Of a stretch of DNA of 64,000 nucleotides, positions 1 to 10,572 are shown piece by piece. Source of the DNA: Epithemia pelagica. Taxonomy: Eukaryota > Bacillariophyta > Bacillariophyceae > Surirellales > Surirellaceae. The position numbers were made by a program, and so were the translations under genes. The notes below the pieces were generated by a model. The model searched no databases, had not been told where the DNA came from, and saw only the letters and a program-made list of their open reading frames with translations. The number at the start of each line of letters is the position of its first letter. Position 1 is the first letter of the stretch. The stretch covers positions 1,736,001-1,800,000 of the forward strand of contig OX337230.1 of the NCBI GenBank assembly GCA_946965045.2, given 5' to 3'.

Positions 1-1584
1 GACCATCTCTTCTCTTTCCAGAATCATTTTGCCTCGGGGTGAAAATGACGTGAAAAGGTGAAAGAGCGTACTTCCCAGTGCATAAATATCTACCTTTTCA
101 TTGAGCAGTACAGGGTCTGAGGTTGCATTGTTGCTTCGAACTTCTTCGGGACTACGCCACCATGGTGAATGCATGCGCGATTTGAAACCACATGCTTGTT
201 TCCGGGAAGGATTGTATCGAATGAATTCCGCAATATTGAAATCGTTGATTTTAGGTCGTCCTCCATTAAATAAGGCAATGTTTCGTGGATTGATATCATA
301 ATGAACTATGAGAGCAGGATATGCTTGGTCCTGTGGCATAACTTGAGCAGGTAGATCAGTACGCCACTGGGAACCAGCGCGATGTACATGAGCCAAGCCA
401 GTGGCCACACTAGAGGCAACAAACAACCGAAGCAACATGGATCGAGGTTCATATTTACCACGCATCCGACGACTGAGTTTCTCCAATGACTTGATATCAT
501 CACCGTGGGGGAAGTCAGCATATTCGTTAATGGCGGACTGTCCACAGTATCCATAAATGTTCACAACGTGGGGTGAAAAGGTGAGGCGTTCCATAGCCAC
601 AGCATCGCGGTTGTGAAGATTGTAGTATTCGAAAAGAAACTCGCGTTCCAGCCTCAGTGTTTTTAACACAACAATATTGCTGTTTTCTCCTTCTACATCA
701 TCCCAACCCGTATGCCACTCCCACGTTGTACGAAACCATCCGTTGGCTAAAATGCGTAGTTCATGTGTAAGGGACGATGTCACTGGTTCTTCCTCTGTTC
801 CCTCTGTTTCGTTGGTATTACTGGGACTAGTCTCGGCCTGTGTGGTGATTTGTGGGATGTTTGGCTTGGACCACTGCGATAAAATATACGCCCTCATATC
901 TATATCATGCATATTGTTGCATGTAGGATAGGATGCTTGCTGCCAATTTGCCATGGGAACGCAATCCTGATCACTGTCCGATATCGGAACGGGAGGCTGA
1001 GTGGATTGTGCCATGTTCTCAGACTCATCTTCTGAATTGTTACGAGAAAGTACCAACTCTGGAAGGTAGGGTATTCTTTCTCTTGTTGAGGGGAACACCA
1101 AAAGTTGTTGCTCGAAAAAGGATGGTTTCAGCTCGTATACGCGTGGATGCCACGTGTTGGCAGGTTTTGGAAGAGTCGCTCTTGTCCTCCTAGGTTTGTC
1201 TTTTAGGTTTTCATTCTTCCATAGTATGGCTGCGGAAAGTGATGAGGAAGAGGCCTCGGATGATTGACGGCCCAAAATCACGAGATTCACCGTGGACAGC
1301 ATCAGCAACAGGAGCACCGTCAAAGCTGCAAGACTGTTCCGAAGAGTCTTCCAGGAAGAAAATGATCTGCTTGATGTCTGATTACAGCACACATTCGAGA
1401 TGAAAAACAATTTGGCTATCGATACTGTTGGAGACAAGATTCTGGATTTGGATGCTTCCATGCCCTTCTCGTCGTCCACACTGAAATGGGATGCTTGTAG
1501 TTCGATAGTGTTCACGGGTGAGACACGCGCTTGGCTTTTGCTCGTCCGTTGACGGATTCCCATCCTTCTTCCAAATCTTTGCAT
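1..1584 (-). CDS. Membrane-anchored protein kinase-like protein, partial (C-terminus beyond the left edge)
   Basis: One open frame without introns runs from an ATG at 1584 (alternative ATG at 1563) to base 1, at least 528 codons. A hydrophobic stretch (TVLLLLMLSTVNLVIL, around 1273-1320) near residue 95 predicts one membrane segment after a basic N-terminus. A kinase domain follows: VVLK (beta-3 lysine, about 661-672), a loop HYDINPRN instead of HRDxxxxN (about 279-303), DFN instead of DFG (about 238-246), an APE-like SPWWRSPEE, and DIYALG of subdomain IX. Catalytic Asp, Asn and metal-binding Asp are kept, so activity is plausible despite two variant motifs. Kinase subfamily and substrate cannot be told. 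The frame extends upstream to an ATG at 1743, so the start is uncertain. It is divergently transcribed from the plastid gene at 1910. Confidence 0.75.
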   Translation of the reverse strand, partial: MQRFGRRMGIRQRTSKSQARVSPVNTIELQASHFSVDDEKGMEASKSRILSPTVSIAKLFFISNVCCNQTSSRSFSSWKTLRNSLAALTVLLLLMLSTVNLVILGRQSSEASSSSLSAAILWKNENLKDKPRRTRATLPKPANTWHPRVYELKPSFFEQQLLVFPSTRERIPYLPELVLSRNNSEDESENMAQSTQPPVPISDSDQDCVPMANWQQASYPTCNNMHDIDMRAYILSQWSKPNIPQITTQAETSPSNTNETEGTEEEPVTSSLTHELRILANGWFRTTWEWHTGWDDVEGENSNIVVLKTLRLEREFLFEYYNLHNRDAVAMERLTFSPHVVNIYGYCGQSAINEYADFPHGDDIKSLEKLSRRMRGKYEPRSMLLRLFVASSVATGLAHVHRAGSQWRTDLPAQVMPQDQAYPALIVHYDINPRNIALFNGGRPKINDFNIAEFIRYNPSRKQACGFKSRMHSPWWRSPEEVRSNNATSDPVLLNEKVDIYALGSTLFHLFTSFSPRGKMILEREEMV

Positions 1585-1909
1585 TAGAATAGGGGAACAA
1601 CACGCACACACACAAGGAGTAGAATGAGCTCTGCAAATGGTTTTTCGCTTTGTTTCTTCTTGTTTGGACCTTCCTTGTTCCTGGCCCGAACACAAAAAAG
1701 ACGCAGACCAAACCAAAATGTGAGAATCGACGACAAGGACCATGCTTGATCGGCTTTCCGGCGCGCGAGGCTCGCTCTATGTGCACGGTGCACGCATGAG
1801 CATCCAAAATTTCTCCACGCTCCACGTGGAAGATCGATGCGCAAAGATCTCCAACCGATGCAGATCCCACGATCTTGACTCTTGACACCTCAGTCGAGTC
1901 ACCCTCACC
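1585..1909. other. Divergent intergenic region, kinase / plastid gene
   Basis: About 325 bp separate the start codons of two divergent genes, so both promoters must lie here. Overlapping open frames on the minus strand look like chance. No TATA box or other motif was confidently recognised. Confidence 0.4.
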
Positions 1910-2801
1910 ATGGCGACCATCAAGTTTTTTCTCCTTGCGGCGATACTGCTTCCGTTCTCAGTCTTGAGCTTCCATTCTGTTGCGTCCAATAATCATGGCC
2001 GGTCGCCGGCATCTGAATCGCAAGAGAGATCGCGATTGCTAAGACCAACTTCCGAGACAGAATCTTGTGACGACAACAAACCAACGATTGGATCCACAGC
2101 TCCAACTTCGACTCGTCGTGTAATGTTTCGGAACGCATTCCTTCCCGTACTTGCATTATCCTTTGCCTCTGAGGCTCCAAAGGCTGCCTCCGCCGCAACC
2201 ACAGCGACACGACTTCCCCTGAGTGACTTGTTGTATATCATTTTGCGTGTGCGAGAAGCCACGGAACAAGAGACGAGACTCATTCGAACGGGCAAGTTCA
2301 AGGATATTCAACGTGCCAATATCAAATTAGCTGTCAAATTCATGGTGGAAAATTATCGGTTGGCGGATACTCTGGTAGCAGCGGCGGCCTATATTGAAGG
2401 GGGGAATGACCGCCGTCTCGAGGCCGGTCAGTTGGGCCAAAATGCCGTTCAAAATTTGCTCACGATTCTAGAGTACTTTGATGCAGCCGATGTGCAAAAT
2501 CTTAAGGTACGCTCGCACGGATTGTGGGTTGAAATAGGGTGCGTAGCAAACAGCATGTCCTGACTGACTTGTTTCTGTTGACCTTGTTCAGGTGGGTGCC
2601 GATAGTTTGGCGGGAAAGGAACAGATTGTATTAAAAGGATTGGATTCTGTTAGGCGTAACTTGGATGACTTTTTGGGATATTTCCCTGCAAGCGAGATTG
2701 ATGCTGCAAAGAAGCGCATACAAGAAGAGAATGATCTCAACGAGAAGGAATTTGACCCCAGTTTGGGAGTGATTATCAATCTCAGACCAGTTAAAGACTG
2801 A
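1910..2801 (+). CDS. Predicted thylakoid-lumen protein, helical, function unknown
   Basis: Two exons, 1910-2506 and 2592-2801, join in phase 0 across an 85-nt intron (donor GTACGC, acceptor TTCAG) to give 268 aa. The N-terminus reads as a tripartite plastid presequence. It has a hydrophobic ER signal ending VLS|FHS with Phe at +1, as in diatom plastid preproteins, then a Ser/Arg-rich transit stretch. A second signal follows: TRRVMFRNAFLPVLALSF up to AASA|AT, with twin Arg and an AxA-type site, typical of Tat-dependent lumen import. The mature part (from about residue 100) is alpha-helical and charged, somewhat like PsbQ-type four-helix proteins, but I could not assign a family. It converges with the FG-GAP gene, 115 bp from that gene's stop. 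Confidence 0.75.
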
Positions 2802-2916
2802 AAATAACGTTCTCTATCTTACTTTGACCTCATTAGATTCACCTCTACCTTTCTCGACATGTTCCACGTCCAAAAAGTCAACACTTTGTGAAACTAATGT
2901 CCATTGAAACTACATT

Positions 2917-5900
2917 TTACGAATACTCGTATACTTGCACTTCTTCGTTCGCAAGACCAACGGCAACTGTAAAAGGATTACTCGTCATCGCTATCGATGC
3001 GACGTTTGAATTCATCCGTGGACTTGTGGAAACTTCGGTCCAGCTTCCGTTCTGTGGCATACAAGCATGATAATAGCAAACGGTGAGCCACCAATGAACA
3101 AAATATGGCAACAACAATCCTCAACACTGCAATTTGCTCCGAACGTCTCCAACTTACCGCCTTGCCATACACACGGTACAGACCACCGGATATTCCCTCT
3201 GTTCCTGCAGCGACACGGCCATTTTCACCACAAAGTGTTGCTCCCAGCCGTTCGCCGACCAAACCTTCCACGTCCATTACCTTTAGATAGGATAGTCCAG
3301 ACTTTTCGTATATTCGTACTGCTCCACGGCCCCCGTTCCAGTTCGGAGATCCTATCGCAATGGTTGTCCCGTCATTCGTGACAAAGCTAACTTGAATTCC
3401 GAGTTCTTCTCCGAATCCAACGACTCCTTGCCACATAAAAATTTCGCTCCATTCGACACCCGTCCACTCGAACAGAAACGCGGATCCATCACCGCCACCG
3501 TCGAGAGGTGCCCCAGCCAACAAAAGAGATCCATCACTCGAAATGTCAACCGAAGCACCCAAGAACATACCCAATCTGGGCCCTAACAGTGGATCACCTT
3601 TTTGTTCCCAGTCAACTCCATTGAAATCAAAGACGAAAACTATCCCGCTATCCTTTGTCGAAGTTGTCCCACTGCTGTCCGGTGCCCCCACTGCGATCCG
3701 TTGAATATCCCATGCCACTGAGACAGAAGTCCCAAACTTACCAGAGGCTTCCAGAAAACTGGACGTATTTGGTAGAATCTCGCCTCCAATTTCGTTCCAT
3801 TCTTGTCCATTGTATTCAAACGAGTGGGATGATCCAAACTTCAGGGATCCCACCTGTTCGTTTGGCCGACGGGAAGTCTCAATGGCACCGACGAGAGCAC
3901 TTGGTTTTCCCGCAATAACTGCTGCGTCGACGGCTGTACCAAACTTTGATACCTCATGAGTCGTCTCAAAGGCTACAACAGTCCAGTCTTCTGATGATCG
4001 TTGCAAAACTGTTACACGTCCAGTGGAATCAAAGTCGGGCTCTCCAATGAACAAAACGTCGTCGAGAATTGCAACAGCATGGCCAAAGGCAGTGGCCGGG
4101 ACCGAACTTACAAAAGGTCCACCAACAAGCCGCCACTCTTTTGTTCTAGTGGGTGATTCTGATGGAGAACAAGTTGGGTGCTTTGTAGGTGCCGATGATG
4201 GACGTAGTGATGGGCTGAATGATTGTGTCGGGCTTGGCGACGGAGCGGAGGTTGTCGGAGCCCGAGTAGTCGGCCGCATGCTTGGGCTCTTGGTAGGAGC
4301 CAGTGTCGTGGGAGTACTGGGGAGCGTCTCAGAATACAAGACGGCGGAGGTCGCGCCACTAAAACCTACCAAGACAGAAATCTCATTCTCTAGACGCAAC
4401 GAAGACACAGAAGCCACCGCGTCTGTGTAGTCCACCGTGAAACGCCTCAACCATCGGTTCACCGAGGCATCATAGTCAAACCTCTCCAAAGCTCCATTCT
4501 TGGTCCCAACCACAACCTCCGGACCCTGTGGACCCTCTTGACCGCTCAGAGAATGACGCCCGCCCAAATAATCTCCTTCCACGAGCCCCGCAATGGTTGG
4601 AAGAGCCGTCCAGATCCCTCCGCTTCCCCTCGCAAAAACCTGTATCACACCTCGCTCCCCGTTGAATGAAGGGGCCCCGACTGCAAGATAATTGTCGGAA
4701 AGAAAAGTGACCGAGCTCCCAAAATCTTGCGAGTTCGATACACTGAGGGTGATGGTTTGGTCCCAGGCCGCACCATCCCATGTGTATATACTGAATCTAC
4801 TTTGTCCAGGTTCACCCACCGCGATATCGTTGCCCTCCGGTGTAATGTCTAGTGCCTCGCCGAACCTTGAACCTGGACCAGAGCCTGGAAGAGGAGTGGC
4901 AACCAAGGGGTCCGCACTGAGAACACCGTTTGCTGCCTCGCTGAGCGTAAATGTATATACCAGACCACTGTCCAAATTGGCACCCGGAGCTCCAATCACT
5001 GCATGCATATTGTCGCTTAGCGCTACGGAATAACCAAATTCCTCAAGGGTGGAGTTTGATCCCAGTATTGGTGGCCCTTGGATTTTCCATTGATTGTTTC
5101 CCTCGTCAAAACTATAAAGGTAGACACTGCCAGACGAATTGTCCCCATCCTGAGGAGCTCCAACCAATAAAATAGAGTTGCCGCCATCACCGTCATATAC
5201 GTCGATATCTGACCCATACGCACTCTCTGATGAATCTGTCAACGCGGGAACTGGTGTCCATTCCTCAGAGTCATTACCATTGTTGAAAAATGTCGAAACC
5301 ATTCCAGTTTCGTTCGATTGTGATCCCATGAGAATGAAACGCGAAACGTGCAATACAACGGATACAAAACGTGACGATTCCTCGTCAAAGGAACGAAGCA
5401 ACTGAAGGTCAACCTGTGGTACAGTAGGACTGGGAGTAGGCTGCAAAAAAAACGTGGGTTAACGTGAGGTCAACAGCGAGAATTCCATGGCGATGCTATT
5501 CTCGGCACTTGCTCGTCACATCAGTCTTACTTTAGCTTCGGAAGGCGCTGATGCAGGAGGATCGGATGGCATGAAACTTGTAGGGACATTTGAGGAGTCT
5601 CTTGACGCGGGTGTTGCATCATTCGACGACGAGTCTCCTCCAAGCAAAAATACGACGGCACCGACAACAGCACCAACAATAATAATAGCAACGACAACGA
5701 CAGTAATAATGACACATCGTGTTCTCGCCTGTCTGGCCTCCCATTCGCTTTCAGTGGTGGAAAACGAATCTTGTTTCGAATGAAGCCCACCCATCCGGGC
5801 TTGCTCCTGTAGATGTAGACCGTGCGCTTCGTCGAGGACCACCTCATCAGGTTCGAGTCTCGTCGTTGTGTCGTCCATCTGATCTTCAGCAGTTTGCTCC

Positions 5901-6499
5901 ATTTGATTGTACCATTCTTCTACTCTGGCATTATATTCATTTCTCTTGCTTGTTTCTGGAGCGTCATAGTTGACATTGTTGCTATCGTTTTCGTAGGAGG
6001 CATGACTGGGTGGCAGACCTTGAGGCGGAAGATCTGGCGGACGATCCATACCTCTAATGTCCTGGCTCGTCGGGTACTCCTCGTTGTACTGACGGTGTTG
6101 CGGAGCGCCACTATTGTTTGTAGATGCATCATGCAGATCATGCGGATCATCTGGAGGCAAGTATGCTCCGACAGGGTCGAAATCGTCTGGACCGAGACCC
6201 TGGGGATCAAAGTCGTCCTCTGGAGCAAACTGTGACGGTGAGTTGTAAAAGTTGTTGTTGTAGCCTTCGTTTTCATCCTCTCCCACACCCTCTTCTTCAG
6301 CTTCATCGTATCGATAGCTTGGAGGGATGTCGTTTGGCTCAGGAGGCAAATAAACACCCACAGGGTCAAAGTCGCCGCCGTGCCCAATAGGGCCAGTGAT
6401 GGTGCTGACACCATCCGAGCTCATGACGTCGACATACATCTGCGGGTCATTCCGACGATCATAGTATTCTTCATCGAGAGGTCTATGGAAGTTGGACAT
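2917..6499 (-). CDS. Type II membrane protein with FG-GAP/integrin-like beta-propeller ectodomain
   Basis: Exons 6499-5531, 5440-3158 and 3051-2917 join in phase 0 (introns of 90 and 106 nt with GTAAG donors), giving about 1,128 aa. The last exon is supported because it completes a propeller blade (NGSWTEVSTSPRM...VGLANEEVQVYEYS). The N-terminal ~260 residues are acidic and proline-rich and repeat a DFDPVG-YLPP motif (two full copies plus a shorter DFDPQG copy). One long hydrophobic segment (CVIITVVVVAIIIVGAVVGA) follows. The C-terminal ~840 residues hold two sets of blades of the kind 'FG.SV....D.IAVGAP......G.V.V.', separated by a PT/PS-rich linker at about 4115-4310. Expected topology is cytoplasmic N-terminus and extracellular or lumenal propeller. 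A role in adhesion or surface binding is inferred from the fold. Confidence 0.8.
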
Positions 6500-7059
6500 G
6501 GTACAGCTCTACCCACGTCAAAAGTCAAGGCTTGAAAGACAACGATGTGTAAGGTAGAGAAGGTGACCTCATCCATTAAAAAATGTAAAGGTCATCCCAT
6601 GAGTCCAAGATACTTTCAAAAGAATTGTGGTGTTTCTGTGGGGGTCATCGACTCGAGGCAATACTAATTGGAGCAAAAATTTTCCTGTGAGCGATGAGCC
6701 CGACAGATTCGAGTGGTCGACCCAACAAACTTTCGCTCATCGCAGTAGCTCCATGGGCATGTCCGCAAAACACTTCGTTTTGGAAAAAGAGGGGGGACAA
6801 AAACGAAGAACACAAGTACTTGTAGTGCCCCCAAACCCAAACAGACGACCTTACCATGAGTGATCTTTCCGCGACCATAAAAGAGGCGGATCGCGCGATG
6901 CAGTACACAAAACCCTTGAGTCCAAAACAGCCGTTAAAATACTTCGTCAATCGTCAATGCTGCTCCATCCACAGCACCATTGAAACACACCGACCGTTGC
7001 GTTCCGACGACAAAACTTGAAAGCCATAACACCGCCACAATACAAACACAAGAACCACA
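6500..7059. other. Divergent intergenic region (FG-GAP gene / VMA10)
   Basis: 560 bp lie between two divergent start codons. Open frames at 6627-6863 (+) and 6645-6950 (-) overlap each other and show no protein-like pattern. I see no repeat or RNA gene. Confidence 0.4.
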
Positions 7060-7544
7060 ATGACTGAATCAAGCACTGGAATTCAAGAGCTCATGGCTGC
7101 TGAAACACGCGCCTCCCAAATTGTTGCCGAAGCTCGTATTGGTAAGTTGTGTGATATCGCATTGGTCAAGCTAGGCAGCGTCCAAGAATGCGATCGTTGT
7201 GGAATTTCATTTCATCTCATGCTTGATTGTTGTCTGAAATTGCAGGACGCGGCGATCGTATGAAGCAGGCCAAGGATGAAGCCCAAGTATTGATTGATGC
7301 CTATCGTTCCGAGAAACAAGAAGAATTTAACAACATGGTATTGAGCAAGGGAGGCTCCGAGGGCAATGCCAGTGCCAAGTTGCAGGCCGATACCAACAAG
7401 GAAATTCAGGACATGCAATCTTCTTTCCAAAAGAACGCCACACAGGCTGTCGATCTTCTTTTGTCCAAATGCTGCGAAGTTAGTCTCGAAGTCCCAACTG
7501 CACGTATTCGTGCCACTCAAAAGAATGCTGGAATTGTTTCTTAA
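7060..7544 (+). CDS. VMA10: V-type proton ATPase subunit G
   Basis: Exons 7060-7141 and 7246-7544 join across a 104-nt intron (GTAAGT...TTGCAG), restoring the reading ARIGRGDRMKQAKDEA. The product is 126 aa, close to the family's usual ~115-120. It has the conserved N-terminal pattern IQELMAAETRASQIVAEAR and a long amphipathic helix without hydrophobic segments. Subunit G pairs with subunit E as a peripheral stalk holding the catalytic V1 head against the membrane sector of the vacuolar proton pump. The stop is TAA at 7542-7544. Confidence 0.92.
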
Positions 7545-8436
7545 ACACACTATCACTCATGTAGCAACCCTCATTCAGTGGTGAAACCACTTGCATTGCA
7601 CCGAAGCCACGACGACGACCACAATTAACCAAATTGCATCCGCATCATTTAGTAGCTACACCTCACATCACCCCATTTACCTCGTGGAATTATCTGAAAT
7701 GTGAACGTGGATCTTGTGCACCATATTGCTTGAATGGAAGAGCTATTCTTCCACGATTTTCTTCGCGAGTTCTGAAAAGATGACGGATCATTGCGCGATT
7801 CTTTCATTGCATGTCGCGTGGTCTTAGCGTTTTGTGTCGAAAGGATCAATGCGTCAGTAACGGTACACAGTGCATCCTATGTCTTCCGGGCTTTGATGCC
7901 AACAAGAAACTTTGTCCATAGGAGAACGAGTCGTGAGGACGAGGACGGTTCCGTGCATGCTCTGCGAACCCGTGTTACTTGTTCACTAGCCTTTGGTGTC
8001 CCTTCCATTCTGATAACCGTATGGAATGCAAGTGGCTTGTCCATGGGTCAGTCATGCTGGTGGGCCTTCTGAGTAGACGACATCTACATCGAACAAAACG
8101 TTAACTAACTTCACGAGCACAACAACTCGATATAGCAGTCATCAACAAAAGCATAGCATAAACATTTTCGACAAGCAATATACATGATGCTTTGCTTGGT
8201 TGCACCAAGCGACAGCTACGCGCAACAGAATCCTAGCTAGACGTGGATCCCTTATTCATTACTCATTTCATCTAATTCCTAGTGCATATCTAGAGATGGC
8301 TTTTCAACCGGTTCGATCCAAGTGAGTATGTTCAGATGTTCTCCTGATAACGTCAGCTCTATCGTATCTCGTGATTGCACTTACAAGTGCGAATGTATCT
8401 CCCCCGTGACTTTCTGAGCACATACTTTTCTACAGT
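7545..8436. other. Intergenic, no gene recognised
   Basis: About 890 bp between VMA10 and the 3' end of dUTPase. Short open frames at 7649-7849 (-) and 7791-8072 (+) overlap and have no recognisable features. A small inverted repeat (TGGAAGA, 5-nt loop, TCTTCCA) sits near 7734-7752. Nothing else is supported. Confidence 0.4.
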
Positions 8437-9174
8437 TTACTTGGAGGGCGAGTCATCATTGGTAGGTGATACGGTCCCACTTCGCTGTTTCTTGGTGGCA
8501 GGTTCAGAAGAAACACCAGTGCTCCCGAAACCTCCTTGTCCACGAACAGTGTCTGGAAGTTCGGTATGGCATTCTTCAACGACTGGCAACACAATCTTCT
8601 CAAGGATCAACTGGGCGATACGGTCTCCCTGCGTGATGTGAAAGTCGGCCGACCCCCAATTGAAGAGAATGACACCCACGGGTCCACGATAGTCGGCATC
8701 AATGACACCCGCGCCCACGTCAATGCCAAACTTTAGGGCCAGACCACTGCGGGGGGCAATGCGTCCGTACGTGCCAGCGGGGCAACAAATGGCCAAATCG
8801 GTGGGAACCAATTTCCGCTCGCCAGCCGGAATGGTCAACGTCTTGGACGAACATAAATCCATTCCAGCAGCAAATTCAGATCCACGCTTGGGAAGTGTGG
8901 CATCCTCAGACAGGCGCTTGACCACCAAACGAGGTTCGGGAGAACTGTGATCGGGAATGGAGTCTGATGAGGAAGAGGCGGCAATCGCAACTGTACTCAT
9001 GGCTGTAGCGGCAGGGTTCGAAAGAGCCGAATCGACAAGGGTCATGACTGGAGGTGTACGCAAAAGTATCGGGAGCAAAAGAAGGCAACGTCGTATTCCT
9101 GGATAAGAAGGAGAGCTTTGAATCGTTCTCATAGAAATCAATGACAGAGTTGTACGACACTTGATGTGATTCAT
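8437..9174 (-). CDS. DUT: Deoxyuridine 5'-triphosphate nucleotidohydrolase (dUTPase)
   Basis: A single exon of 245 aa. All five trimeric-dUTPase motifs are present in order: SEFAAGMDL (motif 1), APRSGLA (2), [17 protein letters not shown] (3, with the catalytic Asp and base-stacking Tyr), RIAQLI (4) and the glycine-rich [10 protein letters not shown] (5). The enzyme hydrolyses dUTP to dUMP and pyrophosphate, keeping uracil out of DNA and supplying dUMP for dTTP synthesis. The core is preceded by ~75 residues with a basic, hydrophobic start ([15 protein letters not shown]), possibly an organelle leader. Internal Met codons could give a cytosolic or nuclear form. The C-terminal tail after motif 5 is Ser/Thr/Lys-rich (TKKQR), possibly nuclear. 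GC-rich cell-cycle-like boxes lie just upstream. Confidence 0.95.
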   Translation of the reverse strand: MNHIKCRTTLSLISMRTIQSSPSYPGIRRCLLLLPILLRTPPVMTLVDSALSNPAATAMSTVAIAASSSSDSIPDHSSPEPRLVVKRLSEDATLPKRGSEFAAGMDLCSSKTLTIPAGERKLVPTDLAICCPAGTYGRIAPRSGLALKFGIDVGAGVIDADYRGPVGVILFNWGSADFHITQGDRIAQLILEKIVLPVVEECHTELPDTVRGQGGFGSTGVSSEPATKKQRSGTVSPTNDDSPSK

Positions 9175-9199
9175 GTCTTCTGGAATTTGCCTCCATTGA

Positions 9200-9260
9200 A
9201 AAAGACGCGCCCCCCGCCATTTCGGTGGGTCAACAGGCGCGACTTCTAACGCGCCAGCTC
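9200..9260. promoter_or_regulatory. GC-rich E2F/MCB-like boxes upstream of dUTPase
   Basis: Within 30-85 bp upstream of the dUTPase ATG lie GACGCGCC (9204-9211), CCCCCGCCATTT (9211-9222, which reads AAATGGCGGGGG toward dUTPase), AGGCGCGAC (9236-9244) and AACGCGCC (9248-9255). These resemble E2F (TTSSCGC) or MluI cell-cycle (ACGCG) sites, which drive S-phase expression of dUTPase in several eukaryotes. The functional role here is inferred. Confidence 0.4.
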
Positions 9261-9553
9261 AATACTCGGCTTGCTGCTTTTCCGCAGCTATGGGTCCCAA
9301 CGCCGTGCTTTACACGTGGAATTTCAACCATTGCACTGGTGCAAATGAACGTTACCATCAGACTAATTTGACCATGGCGGATTTTTCTGGACGATTTTCA
9401 TCTCTCCATTTCTATTACAACGGTAGATCTAGGTTAGTCACTAGCGCTAGGGACTCGGTTCGCTCGATTGGTGTTGTTGCGCGCTCCTTGCGCTTCTGAG
9501 AGCAACGACGAGGGGACCTTTTACGATCAGGCTTTGTGGCACAAGGACAAGGA

Positions 9554-9625
9554 GTTTTTCTTATCCCTCGTAGCAATCAAACAAATAGAACGAATAGAAC
9601 GGATCTCTGCGAGGGATAAGAAAAC
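9554..9625. repeat. Inverted repeat (hairpin)
   Basis: TTTTCTTATCCCTCG (ending at 9570) is repeated in inverse orientation as CGAGGGATAAGAAAA (9610-9624), and the pairing extends about three bases inward with one mismatch. The loop is about 35 nt. It could be a MITE remnant or a transcript hairpin. Confidence 0.6.
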
Positions 9626-9834
9626 GAAGATAGTTATGGACCATAACAGATTGACGGAATGCATGCCATGGTGAAGCCACCATACACCGCGACAAACTTG
9701 ATGCCAAACGTGACGTCATGTACTAGGAAAAATTACGTAGGCTCTACTGCGTTGGGACCCATAGCAGCGGACGCCCTTCTTCAGGGGTTTCGCGCGCGTC
9801 GACCTTCTTTCACCTCCACAAAGACAAGAATCCT

Positions 9835-9945
9835 ACCCCCTAGCGGGGGTGAGTCATGAGGATTAGTGACCGGAATTTGATGAGCAGTTTGCACACCAAA
9901 AGCACGACACACATGCGACCCGACCACTCACCCCTACTTGGGGGT
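9835..9945. repeat. Short MITE-like element with GC-rich terminal inverted repeats
   Basis: ACCCCCTAGCGGGGGTGAGT (9835-9854) and the inverse-complementary ACTCACCCCTACTTGGGGGT (9926-9945) match at 17 of 20 positions and enclose about 70 bp of non-coding DNA. Each arm is itself a near-palindrome (ACCCCC...GGGGGT). Size and structure suggest a non-autonomous DNA element. No clear target-site duplication was seen. The surrounding 9256-10572 shows no gene. Confidence 0.45.
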
Positions 9946-10572
9946 AACAAGAAGCCTTGGATCTGTTGCGCCACTAACTCTCCTTGACACTTGTCCTTCT
10001 TGGGACCGTCTTCGCGTCCAACCCGTCCGAAAAACGAGACTCTGAACAACGAGGCCTTTTTGCATGGTCTCGCAAATTTTCTCGTAGAGTCTCCGATGGG
10101 GAATGGGGAACGACCGACAATCCCAGAGTGGGCTGTGGCAAGAAACAATGTTCCGTCCTACTACATTTCACCATTCGACTGCAATTGCTCGAACAGATTG
10201 ATGGTTTGACATGTGAAGTAAACTTCTCTTGACGGACAGACAGTACTTTCGGATTTCATGCAGACTCCTCTCTTCTCTTGGTACCACCCAAACATCACGT
10301 CCTATTCGACTGAGTTCAGAATGAACGTGTCGGGTAAGCCGGCAGGCTAAGGGGGCTTCATGGGGCCTCAGAAATACATGGCAGATACATGATTGGGTTA
10401 GAAATTTCACAAGACATAGACAAGACAGCAAAATACTTAACGAAAACTCACACAAGACATGTCTTCTCTTACCTGTAGACATCGCGCGCCACGCGCAAAA
10501 AGCCACGGAATCTTGTCGACTTCCCCACGAAAAAGATGAAAACGACGAGGAGTTCCGCTCCAACACGATTCC

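Noticed and set aside
2978-3157. Alternative C-terminus of the FG-GAP protein reading through 3157-2978
   Set aside because: Splicing GTAAGT (3157) to CACAG (3052) completes a propeller blade, whereas the unspliced reading gives an unrelated basic/hydrophobic tail.
8300-8330. tRNA-like T-loop GGTTCGATCC
   Set aside because: No matching acceptor stem, anticodon arm or D-loop could be laid out around it.
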